Below are positions 51,101 through 61,364 of a stretch of 64,000 bases of DNA, piece by piece. Each line of letters begins with the position of its first letter. Position 1 is the stretch's first letter. Below the pieces are notes generated by a model. That model saw only the letters and a list, made by a program, of their open reading frames with translations. It was not told where the DNA came from and did not search any database. The stretch is from Pelodera strongyloides (Eukaryota > Nematoda > Chromadorea > Rhabditida > Rhabditidae): NCBI GenBank assembly GCA_036852015.1, contig JAANDG010000203.1:164128-228127 (forward strand). The letters are read 5' to 3'. Made by a program: the position numbers and the translations under genes.

Positions 51101-54035
51101 TTGTTGCTAATGATTATTGCCAATGACCTGATTACGGTACTGTTATTCCAGGATCAAATTGCCGCAGCGATGGCCGCAACCGCTGCCGAGGATGGTGCGG
51201 GCGACCGCGACGACGCATCGGCTCAAGCCACTGCCGCGGCACCGTGTAGCGTTGGTGATCAGCTACCGACGAGAGTGCAGTAAGTAATTTCCTGGTTTTG
51301 TGCCTATCGCTTTCATTGTTTGTTTTTTTAATCACCGCGTATTAGGAATGTTACATAAATACTCGTGACTTAGAATTTAACATGCGTCATTTACTGTACT
51401 TTTATGCATTTGCGCGATTCGTAGGTAAGAAATAGATTTCGTTTTTTTTTGCATTTCTAAGCTCACCTTATTTACCCTAGTGCCAAATTCAGCCACAAAT
51501 TCGAGGGCAACGATGGTGAGGTGACCGATGTGTTGTGGTTGCGCGAAGGCATGGCGGCTACTGGAGGAAGCGATCGAAAAGTGAATCTGTGGAACGTCAT
51601 CGACGGAAACGCATCGAAAATTGGTTAGTTTATAATAAAGCTTTATTGGTTAAAATAGATAAAACTAGCAGTCTGAACTGTTGTAAACCCTGTTAAACAT
51701 GTAAGAACACCCAAACTAGCATTGACCTATTGTGCATGTAGTGAAAAAGAAAAGAGTAATTATATTTGTTTCAGTTCTTGCCCGACAGCTAATTAGTATT
51801 GTAGACGTCTTTTATTATTGGTTTGTACCCCAATGAGAGTTAATTTAGATGAAGAGGAAGCGTGAAAATTATGTAACCTTAGATTATGACCCTTGAAACA
51901 TGGGATGTTTCAGCGTGTCCGTTTTAGGGTGACCTTTGTGCCTCTTGTGTTTTGTCCAGTATATGAAGCGCGAATACTTTCCTAGGCACGCTCCTCGGTT
52001 GTAACCAAACAATCACGAGACTTGACATGTGCAAAGAGGACCCCAAGTTGATCCTCGCTTCATGTAATGATCAAACAGTGCGGATATGGAATGTGGATAG
52101 TTTACGGCAGGTACACGTTTTGAGATTGAAACTTACCAACTTCTTGTCTTTGTATTTGTATCACTTTTTTGTCATGTTATGTTCAAGACGTACGAAGCTG
52201 AACTGAGAGTCTTAAATTACTTTTTTCGATTGGCGTTCTCCCTCTTTTGTTGGTTGCTTATTACGTATATAGTAGATATCCTTTTGGTAGCCGTCGTCAC
52301 GTAAATAAAATTGTTACTCACGAGGCGAAAGGTGCAGTGAGAGTTGGATTTATTAGGGGGAGGTGTAGTTTGTATTGGATGGCAAGCTGACGCTTTGCAA
52401 GAACCTACTGCATGTTATGTCTGATCAGTTTATGACGTAAACATTTTGTTGTTCAGATGTTCGTTCTCTCCGGCCACACGGACAAGGTGAGCGTGGCTCG
52501 GTTCTGCAATTTGACGCACGCCGTCTCCGGCTCCACGGACAGAATGATAAAGCTGTGGGACGTGAGGAATTCAAAGTGCCTGAAGTCGTTCTTCCCTGGA
52601 TCGACGGTAGGTCGAATTCGAATGTTCAGATTTTGAGATTGCCCTTATAGTTACGAGTGTGAATTGAATAGCGCGGCGGTGGACGAAAATACATTTGGAG
52701 AAACATAAAGGCCAATATGACGGCGGGAGAGACAGAGAAGTTAATTCGCCGAACGATCGTAGGTAGTGCTGTTTAGTTGTGAAATTGAACATTTCACCCA
52801 TGTATATAGTGACAAGAAAGTGAAGATCAGAGGCCGTATTCACCAACACACAGGGAGCCCTCTCTAGGCTCACGGGCGCTCTGAATGTTGTCTACTCTCG
52901 CACTATTTGGTCCATGGGGAGGCCAGGGAGGGCTCCCTGCGTGTTGGTGAATACGGCTTCAGAAGCAACAGTACAGTATATGTGAGAATTAAATAAAAAC
53001 GGAGACTTCGATGGATGAATATAAATAAATCATTTCAAGGTTCTGGACTTGGTAGCGCGCCCGGCGTCACACTGTTTTATCTCGGGTCATTTTGACAAGA
53101 AGGTCCGAGTGTGGGATGGAAGAACGGCGGAACCGGCACAGATTGTAGAACTGGGTGCAAAGGTAAGACTATTAGTTTTGATTGTGAGTAAAGGCTGTAA
53201 AGGTGAGAAGAGCGACATCTATATGACTCTTGACACTCTAAGTGACCCTTCTTAGCCTATAAGATGTTGATGGACTCGATTTGCTTACTAATGTTTTTTT
53301 TCCTTTCAACAATGTCCGCGTATTGAAACTTCATCATCATCAAGTACCGTTATATGAAGCGTTTCAATACTTCTTTTTTTGGATTAGGATTTACTACATT
53401 TGCAATAACCTATTTCAGGTGACCGGACTATATTTGGGCAACGATGACAAACAGTTATTATGCTGTGCTCGCAACGACACCCTATCTCTGCTCGATCTGC
53501 GCACTCTCTCCACCCAACATATTTACAGTGCTGAACAGTACAGGACAGCTTGTGACACTGCCCGATGTGTTGTGGGTTTTCTTTTGTATTCTTGAACTTT
53601 GAACTGTAGGCTGCTGCTGCTAAGGGCTCACTAAGGACACATGTGTCTTCTTGAACATTCGTTAGGTTATGTTGAGTATGCATATGTGGTTGTTTTTTTA
53701 TCATCCACAATCTATGCCTATTCTATTGTAGATTTCCCCCGATGGTACGTATTGCGCGGCTGGTAGCATGGATGGTTCGATTTTTATTTGGAATCTGAGG
53801 TTTGTGTTTCTATGTTCGTTGCAGCAGATGTGTTGCTGTAGGTGTACTTGTTCGGGGGTTTCTTTTCGTGTTATACTTGATTTTATTCTTTATTGATTTG
53901 TTTAGGACGACAAAACTGGAGAAGCAGTTGTTCCGGGGCGGGCATGACAGCTCAGTGATGTCGATAGCATGGTGTCCCACTGGACGGGGACTTTTGTCTG
54001 TAGACAGACATAAGACTGTCTGCTATTGGGAGTAG
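48196..54035 (+). CDS. ATG16L1: Autophagy protein ATG16L1
   Basis: Scaffold of the ATG12-ATG5 conjugate that places LC3/ATG8 lipidation on phagophore membranes. Exons: 48196-48332, 48475-48571, 48954-49058, 49427-49531, 49693-49794, 50034-50096, 50359-50427, 51152-51279, 51481-51623, 51986-52110, 52457-52606, 53040-53162, 53419-53571, 53732-53799, 53906-54035. Phases join to 565 residues; human isoform 1 is 607. Residues 1-37 are an acidic extension. The ATG5-binding helix follows (FRELILERLEQAHAKSRQ; FEPIFQAYSSMAEDL). Coiled coil at about 85-235 (IAELEVELQKVREENSTILD). An Ala/Asp-rich linker of only about 40 residues replaces the longer vertebrate linker. The C-terminal WD40 propeller (about 270-565) shows VRIWNVD, IKLWDVRN, SGHFDKKVRVWDG, ISPDGTYCAAGSMDGSIFIW and AWCPTGRGLLSVDRHKTVCY. 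An acceptor ends 16 bases before the ATG. Complete. Confidence 0.96.
49200..49420. repeat. Inverted-repeat element abutting ATG16L1 exon 4
   Basis: Left GGGCATAAAACTCGTCGAG; right GAACGAGTTTATGCCATTCC, its complement; GGATGGTGGTTT-type blocks also pair inside. It ends just before the polypyrimidine/acceptor of exon 4 (acceptor at 49425-49426). Confidence 0.7.
52829..52965. repeat. Foldback MITE, GGCCGTATTCACCAACAC family
   Basis: Ends AGAGGCCGTATTCACCAACA and TGTTGGTGAATACGGCTTCA; core matches the 30743 copy. In ATG16L1 intron 11. Confidence 0.88.
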
Positions 54036-54263
54036 CGTATAGTTGAGGTTGAGAGCAGTAGGCGTAAGAGTTTTTATGATGAGAAGCTCTGCGGAGAAGT
54101 ACGATCTGCCTCGTTTTCCCTTACCGTTAATCAACTACAGATCTGCTAAGGCGTCTGGCACAAGTTAAACTTGAGTTAAACTCTTTTGCCATTTAGCCTT
54201 CTAAGTGTAAGTTGCCAGAAATGAGCTTAACAAATTAGCGTGGTGGATGATTTTCGTTAACAA

Positions 54264-54304
54264 GGGGGGGGGGGGGGGGGGGGGTGTGGTGGGGTGGGGG
54301 GGGG
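54264..54304 (+). repeat. G-tract with quadruplex potential
   Basis: A run of about 21 G, then TGTGGTGGGGTGG and nine more G. Also a place where assembly length may be unreliable. Confidence 0.9.
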
Positions 54305-54881
54305 TTGAATCGCCCTTTTGTAGCAGTTGAAATCAAATACGCCGAATCAAAATACTTTGAACTTGTCAAATCCATATTTTCATAATTATTTAATGAATCG
54401 CTTTTATTATTAATGTCACAAATATTAGTATTAATACTCGGTGAAATCATTCAATTTGTCAGTTTTCAATTTTCCTTACTTTGTACTTCTTTCAATTCAA
54501 TTAGTGGTTTCCTAATGCACTTTCTGTGTGCCAATAATAAGGACTTCATCTTTATGCATATATCATTTGCGGTTCTCACGTAATAATTTTGGTGCATATG
54601 TCTTATAGTCTCTTTCTAAACTCAGTCGGTCTCCTTGGCCCGTTTTTTTGCCGTTTTATTCTAATTGTCATTTATCATACTGTAGGTTTAATTATTAGTG
54701 TTCATGTTAGATTTCTCATTGCATTCTAGCCAGTAGTAGTTTATCTACTCATCCCTCTATATATCTTCCCATTGCACACTTTCAACTTTCAACAACGTTG
54801 TGATAGCTCATGTATGTATATTTTGTATATTGTTTGCCGTGCTTTTGGGTTCGCATAGTCTGCCTGTGTGCTGTTTTGCAG

Positions 54882-54887
54882 AATAAA
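54882..54887 (+). terminator. Possible poly(A) signal AATAAA
   Basis: The clearest AATAAA downstream of ATG16L1. It lies immediately before the polypyrimidine tract and acceptor that precede the TEX10 start codon. Assignment to ATG16L1 is an inference. Confidence 0.35.
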
Positions 54888-54913
54888 TCTTTTTTTTTTT
54901 CAGGTAATTGAAA

Positions 54914-57900
54914 ATGGGAAAGCCCGGAAGAAGAAAGGGTGGCTCGGCTGATAATGCGGTTAAGAATGAGAAGGCGTTCAAGAGGAGGAAGCTCAAGGTT
55001 TGTTTGATTTTTAGTATATTTTTAAAGAACAAGTACGTATACGTAGCATCGAATTGTTATTTTCTGTTGGGGATTATACTCATATGATCTGAACTAAATA
55101 CTACATTGTTTGGTACAAATGAAACTGCTGAGCTGAATGTTTGTGTGATGAGTTGTTTTTAATCAATGTAATGCCCTAGCGTGTGGTAATCTAAACTGCG
55201 TAAATGTATCCGGTCCGGTTTCTAAAGTTTTATTGGCTTGAGTGAAGACGTGAAATGATATAGCGGTTATATTTTTAGTTGGGAAAGAAGCTGAAGAAGA
55301 CTACTACTGATACTTCTTAATACTTAGTAATAACATGTGCCAAATAGGCCATTTTAATATATTGTCACTGTTAATTGAAGGTAATGCAGGCAGTAGCAAT
55401 GTTTAAGCGTGATATATGGATCTGCCGTCCCTTCAGTTAATCTAGTATTTCTAGTTGGGAAAGAAGCTGAAGAAGACAACGACCACTGACACCACGATCA
55501 GCTCTAAGAAATTGGTGGTGAGTGCCCAGCTGGAGGAGAGACCACAAGTGATAGCCAGTCAAGCGACCACGCTACGGTATGCTAATTTGGGGTGGATTAT
55601 GGATCTGCCTTACTGTACATCTTAGATTCTGTGTAGTATAGTATTATACCATTCTACACTACAACACTACTGTATACTGCACACAGTATCCAGTCAAGCC
55701 ACCATTCTACGGTAGGTGTAGGTACTGTGATTTCTACACAGTTTTGTGATTCTTTTAATATGCGTGGACCTATTTTCGATAACATCTAAACCTACGCCCT
55801 TGATGTATTTTTTTTGTGCTTTACAGAGGTTTCACGTTGGCTGATATGTGCAAAAGTATGGGACATTTCAACAAGGTGAGTGCTTTTCTTATAATTAGTT
55901 TTGCAGTTGTACTTTCATACATTTTCCATGTTCGTGTTAACCTTTTCTCTCAATGGGTCTACATATGTGAACATCTACGATTTTATTTATTTATTAAACA
56001 ACAAAAGGTGTGCATCCGAAGATGGAAAAATAACGAACGTATTGAATGCAAACAAATGTCCGCGATAAGTTTAAGATTGAAATACGGCATTCTGGCGTAG
56101 ATATTTGTTGAATACGCATTAAAACCCGACTGTTTTCCTTGAAGCACTGTGTGAGTACTGTAACTATAGGATAATTGTTTAGCGAGATAGCGGGTAACTG
56201 TAGCGCCTGCAAGCGGGCCATTTATGGGGAGATTTGGTTCATTTTCTCACTTTCCTATTCTATTCGTTTAGAACATGCGTAAGGATGCGCTGATGAATGT
56301 GAAGCAACTGCTGACGTCATCACCAGCACTTCTCAACACAAATCTCAGTCATTTAGTGCCCGCTGTGGGAAGAGTGCTCACCGATGGAGTGAGTTTACTA
56401 CTTATATATTTGTTTCTTTATTGATTAGTTTTCCTTAATTGTCTTCGAATTTCGAATTAGATCTACATTCAGAATTTTTTTTAAGTTGTTGTTATTAATG
56501 TAGAGTTTTTATCATTGATATTATGAAAAATTAAGCTCTTCATAATTTTCCCACTCTGTTTACTGTTTATGTTACGCTGTAGGATATTGATTTCGCTTTA
56601 AATCGGATATATGTGCTATTTTGGGCGTATCTTGTTGTTGTGTATGGGCCCTATAGGTGCTGCTGATATATGCACGCTGTTTGCACCTTGTTGCCAGTAG
56701 TTACGAAAAAAACGGCATCAAGCTTCAAGTGTCTCTGTCAACCTGTTTGTTGGAGATGTCTTGTTTTTGTGAATTACGCTATTACTTTTGGGACACACCG
56801 ACGCATTTAGAGTTAAATTTTATATTAGTTTTTTTTTTCATATTTACCAAGGCAGTCTTAGGCAGTATGTAGTTTGTGATGTGAGCTGACATTGGACAAC
56901 TGAATTCAGCTTTTAGGTGGTGTAAGGTTGACAATGCGATTATTATAATTATATTGTAATTGTTTTAGTCAAATGAACCTTCATTCGTCTCCCTACTTCG
57001 GTCGACATTGGAGATTATCTGCACGGCGAGCTCGTCAGCAATGTCCGCGCACTTCCATTTACTATTGGCGCATATGCTGAGGTAAGGTTTTAGTTCTTCG
57101 CTGTTGCTTGTGTTTAATAAGGGCATAGAGCGATCAGTAGCCGGAAACGGATCTCGATGTGATTTATTTTCGTGATTACGTCATATTTTCCGTTGATTTT
57201 TATTTAAAATTTATTTCGTATTGCTCAATTCAGCTTGTGGAAGCCCCGATAAGGAATTATTGCGGTAAAGTGAGCAATAGAGTAGTCCTGTCTTTTCTAT
57301 ACTAATGATAAACACCAATGAGGATTGGCAGAGAAATTCTATCAATAAACGTGTTTCTTGCTAAAGTACAACTATACTACACACCAAGAAGAAGTGAAAA
57401 CTTATGGTTTTGCGTCACCGCGTTGAGCTGAGACGTTTGTTTATTCCAGAGGCTTGATCCATATGCAAATCAGTGTGCGCATGTTATGTCTAGCTGCATT
57501 GAAGATTGTCATGCTTCGATATCCGGTGGGTGACAGTTCTGTTTTTTTCTTACTGTAATTTACCATCTACCGTAATGCTTATTTAAAACGTGATATTTGC
57601 GAACTTTCTGCCTGTTGACGCAATTGCAGTGATGTCCAATGAAAGTTCGATATTATAAAGGGTTCTTGAAACATAGTGTTTATTTCATTCATCAAAAAGT
57701 CAACCACCACCCTATAAAGCATTTTATAAAAAAAAACAGACTAATGAGATGGTACGAAATGAACGGAAGACATGTGGTCACATTCTGATGTTATTGTTCA
57801 CTAAGACTAAGGGTAAGCAAGATCGTATGGGCGTTTATTGCGGTAAACTTGTGCGAGTGGGCGACTGTACCGCTTTTGTGTGTGCCTCGGAGGCATTAGC

Positions 57901-60177
57901 GATTATACGGTGCCTGCGAACGAGATAAAAAAATACCTAGTTAGTCGTGAATGTTAAATGGGAAATTTGTGTGTGTATCCTATGTATCCTATGCAAATTT
58001 TTGGTGCCGGCCCGAAGCTTCTGGTACCAAATTTGCATGGGATATGTGTATCTCTTCTTCTCCATGATCCGTAGTTCAAAGTTTCCAAAGTAGGTACACC
58101 ACTGCCTTAACTCGGGCAGTGGGGACTGTTGTTCTCAATTTGCATATTTCCAGGAACTGTGTCGGAATAACAACGAGCTCTTCTTCTCCATGATCCGTAT
58201 ACTTGGGGGATCGAAGAAGCCGGAGTGGAACCAGAAGGGGTTGGTTTGATATTTGGGGATTGCTTATATTGTCGGGCAGACGGGCAGTAGTAAGTCGGGG
58301 GCCGAACCGGGCCCCAAGAGTTGTTGGGAATGGTACACAGTGGATTATGCCTGTGTGAGCAGGCACTCTTGGGGAGAGGGTAGTAAGTCGGGTAGATACG
58401 TCGCATGAGGCAACCCGCCCCTCTGTGTGTAACCCGGTGCTAGGGCCAATCAGTATTGGTTGAGTGAAAACGTGTGCGTGTAGCTCAACCGGTGAGTGCT
58501 TGCTAGCCATGCAAGTGACGCTGGTTCGAATCTGATCCACGCCAAGTTTTTAGACCAGATTGTTGCCTAGAAGCCAGGAGGGGAAAGTCAGTATCACATT
58601 TCTGGTTTCTGAGCATATGTGATATTTTTGGTTAGGATGATACTGATAATTACACCGATAATTAGTATCGAAAATATAATTTGAATCAATGTGTATGTGC
58701 TTTTGCATCGGTTTGCGCTTCTGACCCGCTTTGTTGGCGCTTACGCACCGGCCTGCACATCCTGATAGATATGATATGCTCAGCCACAAATACAACACTT
58801 TATACGATACAAGTGTGGGGGAGGCGGTATTACAGTATACTGTACATACACTAATCTACAGTAAACCAATATCCCGATCACTATATCGTAGCGTGGTGTC
58901 TTGCCTGTTGTAGTGGCAAACTTCACAACCGCTCGAGATTTTAGATTTAGTGAGTTCTCCTGCTTTCATGCTCATTTGTTCAGCTTCCTCGAGGTTGTCG
59001 CCGCTTTCGTGAACGTGTTCGATGAAGATGTGGACCTGAATAAGAATTCAAAGTGTATTGAGACGAGCATAACTGTTGAGGAGGGAACAATTACCGAGTT
59101 TGTCTTTTTATTTTTAAATGTTTCTTTCCTTACTTTGGTAGCAATTAAGCCAACACTTGGCAACACAATGGGTTTCAGCTAGGTCTTTTAACGCGGTCGA
59201 TCTTTTGTTGGGTGTTAGATCTAATGTTGATAGCGTCACTTTTGTTGACCAATTGTGCCTTGTGCGAGTATTCTTCGTTACTAAATATTGCCTTATCATT
59301 TATGTGCCTAGGAAGGACTCTTTTTCTCCAAGCTGTAGCGTTCGTTTTTCTTAAATCTCATAATAATCCATGCGATTCTCAGCCGAGTGAGCCTCGTACG
59401 TCCATCGCAACCGTTCGATTTCCCCGTGCTGTCGTCGCATGTCTCTTCACACGCATCACCATTCGAAGTACCCGAGCATCTGCTCTCACTCTCGGCAGTC
59501 CTGGCTCCTACCATGTATACGGTACTCGTGGAGGACAAGAGTGCCACATTTTTGGGTGAGTAAGTAAGAGGATGTAAATATCCTGGGCGTAAATGGAGAC
59601 CTGTTTTTGATTTCCTTAAATTGGTAAGCTAAGTTTTGCGGCGTAGATACCTAGGTAGGATGTATTATCGATATGTATGGTAGTATGGCAGTTCATTATC
59701 ACGGAGAACTTGATCTGACAAGAGTTCCGCCGTTTCCGTTGCCGTATTTCAATACCTCTGAGAATTATGAAAGTTAGAGCATGAGATATAAAAAGGAAGA
59801 TTACTCTAGATGAAGGTGCTCGACTACAGAGTATAATTTCCGTGCGTAAGTGGAGGTGGTTTTGGGTCGTTTGCTTAGCTTAGTCGTAGTCCACTTTCAT
59901 AAAACAGCATGTTTCGCCCAAATATATAAATTTGGAATTGCTTCCGGAAGTGGTCAAAGCCAATCCGGAGGTGGTTCGTGCGTGTTTTACGCACCACCTG
60001 TACCCCTGCTCGACTATTTAATTATTCATTACTTATCAATTTAATCGTTGATTGTTCGCAGCGCCCACCTGCTCGATCCTCTCCTTCATGGGACGTGCGT
60101 TGAGTCGACAACCTAACTCCTTCCTCTATCCAAAGTTCAAGGACACTGTTAGAGAGCATTGGGTAAATGTGGCTAAG
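54914..60177 (+). CDS. TEX10: TEX10/Ipi1-like ribosome-biogenesis protein, 3' part uncertain
   Basis: TEX10 (yeast Ipi1) belongs to the PELP1-TEX10-WDR18/Rix1 complex for pre-60S maturation. Firm exons with joining phases: 54914-54997, 55455-55576, 55827-55875, 56272-56388, 56969-57081, 57450-57525, 58154-58239, then 58984 to about 59101 (or 59137). The N-terminus is basic (MGKPGRRKGGSADNAVK, LGKKLKKTTTTDTT). It is followed by the family signature LADMCKSMGHFNKNMRKDAL and HEAT/ARM-like helices (LLNTNLSHLVPAVGRVLTDG; MLCLAALKIVMLRYP). Exon 7 reads ELCRNNNELFFSMIRILGG. A probable pair, about 59383-59560 (FEVPEHLLSLSAVLAPTMYT) and 60061-60177 (APTCSILSFMGRALSRQPNS), joins in phase. The link from 59101 to it needs another exon, perhaps near 59178-59275. 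Human TEX10 is over 900 residues, so the rest is unseen or the protein is short. An acceptor ends 10 bases before the ATG. Confidence 0.75.
55279..55320 (+). pseudogene. Duplicated copy of TEX10 exon 2 start, with a stop
   Basis: After its own acceptor (tttttag), the first 23 bases match the true exon 2 (55455 on), TTGGGAAAGAAGCTGAAGAA and onward. The copy then diverges and reaches TAA after 13 codons. It is in the same phase as exon 2. Either a decayed exon duplicate or a 'poison' exon. Confidence 0.7.
55978..56060. repeat. Retroposon tail, AGGTGTGCATCCGA type
   Basis: TTTATTTATTTATTAAACAA then AAAGGTGTGCATCCGAAGAT, matching 8517-8600. In TEX10 intron 3. Confidence 0.6.
57984..58045. repeat. 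Imperfect palindrome
   Basis: Arms ATCCTATGCAAATTTTTGG and TACCAAATTTGCATGGGAT around an 18-base centre. In TEX10 intron 6, just before a duplicated piece of exon 7. Confidence 0.75.
58478..58550 (+). mobile_element. tRNA-like element (SINE head)
   Basis: GCGTGTAGCTCAACCGGTGA (A-box region), a paired CTTGC/GCAAG arm and GGTTCGAATCTG (B box); 5' and 3' ends pair in six of seven positions (GCGTGTA with TCCACGC). Position 33 is A instead of T and the T-arm is weak, so probably a SINE head or pseudogene. In TEX10 intron 7. Confidence 0.55.
59827..60008. repeat. MITE, GTGCGTAA family, full-length copy
   Basis: Runs from GAGTATAATTTCCGTGCGTA to CACCACCTGTACCCCTG, same orientation as 4504. It ends about 50 bases before the 60061 exon. 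Confidence 0.7.
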
Positions 60178-61027
60178 GTACTGTACTGTTTAAGTTCTTT
60201 ATTGGTTTTGAACTTGATTGATGGATTGGTGGATTTAGTGTGAAAATACACCGTCGAGTCCAAGTGGTTTATTCGTGAAGCAAGGCTACATCGGTTTCAA
60301 GGCAAATTGAATGGGCCGGGGAGGCCTTAAGTACTGGTTTTATGGGGCGTGGCCTAATTTACTGGATATGTCTAATTTATTGTATTTCCTAATTACTCTC
60401 TATCTTTAGCGTCTCTATTCCATAGTTCGTGATATTTTAGTTTGATCCCTAAAATAGGGCCAGACGGGCCAGCTGCAGACATTTGTCTGCGCCTCTATTA
60501 TTATTCACTATTTTTGCAAAAGTCATTAACTCAACGTGGAAACATCTGCGTGAAACTAAGAATGTACTTTCGAAATTCGATTGATCTTGAACATGATGAA
60601 TTAATGGAAATTACATGAATTGCTTATGAATACATATTAAAGAGGAAATTATGGAAAATAATAAGTGAAATATACTGAGAGTGCGTATATATATGCACAT
60701 TTAGAGGTTGAAAATGTGAATGTGTAGAGAGAATTAGAATGTTTTACAGAAAGAAAAAAGTTTCCTTTTGCTTGTTGTCAAAGTTCGAAATGCCCCCCGT
60801 GTTATTTGTTCTGATTAATTATTAGTAAAATAAAAATTTAATCGTAACAGTTTAGTTATTATGTACTTGGATAGTTTTGAGGCATTTCGTAATCGACTGT
60901 AAAAGGTTTGTCGTGCAAAGCATATTTTTGGTGTCTGAATATGTTTTGTATATTTTCCCATTTAATGTTAAAGGGAATGTCAAGCTTTTTTTTCATGTTG
61001 GGCTCAAAAAAAAGCGGTAAAAATGTA

Positions 61028-61243
61028 GAATACTACCCCAGTGTAGTATACTACCCAAATCGGGAATATACTACCCCACAACAAAGGGGTAGTATTTTTT
61101 CGAAAAAATATTCTGCACAAATACTACCCCAAAATGTAAAAATACTACCCCCAGTTACGAAAACTGCCCCAGGTTATGGGGTAGTAAAATCCCTAAAATG
61201 GGGTAGCATATTCCCTAAAATGGGGTAGTCATGTAAAATGGGG
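61028..61243. repeat. Cluster of TACTACCCC / GGGGTAGTA motifs on both strands
   Basis: At least ten occurrences of CTACCC(C) or GGGGTAG, for example TACTACCCCAAAATGTAAAA and CCCTAAAATGGGGTAG, arranged so that left-hand CTACCCC copies face right-hand GGGGTAG copies. Confidence 0.8.
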
Positions 61244-61257
61244 TACTCTGGTCGGGG

Positions 61258-61364
61258 AGCGCCCACACGCGCGGACCTCCAGCTCCCACACGCGCGCACT
61301 GTTTCGACCCCAGGCAGTGTCGCAGGTGTGCCCGGGGATGAAGGTGTGCGCGCGTGTGGGCGCT
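61258..61364. repeat. GC-rich hairpin element
   Basis: Left arm GCGCCCACACGCGCG and right arm CGCGCGTGTGGGCGC are complements about 75 bases apart; a second copy of CCCACACGCGCGC lies in between. Confidence 0.8.

Larger units (their letters stand above)
54036..54913. other. Spacer between ATG16L1 and TEX10
   Basis: About 880 bases with a G-homopolymer region (54264-54304), T-rich sequence, and AATAAA at about 54882-54887 followed 16 bases later by the TEX10 acceptor (54902-54903). No gene seen. Confidence 0.8.

Noticed and set aside
57450..57540. TEX10 exon 6 read in the RLDPYANQC frame
   Set aside because: Both frames are open, but the GLIHMQISVRMLCLAALK frame fits the helical TEX10 pattern and the phase of the next exon.
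58076..58540. 154-codon - strand frame in TEX10 intron 7
   Set aside because: Overlaps TEX10 exon 7 antisense and the tRNA-like SINE head; GC-rich repeat sequence explains its length.
58478..58550. Functional tRNA-Gly (GCC)
   Set aside because: Non-T base before the anticodon and poor T-arm pairing; more likely a SINE head.
60908..61228. 106-codon frame after TEX10
   Set aside because: Its second half is encoded by the TACTACCCC repeat cluster and its first half by T-rich sequence.
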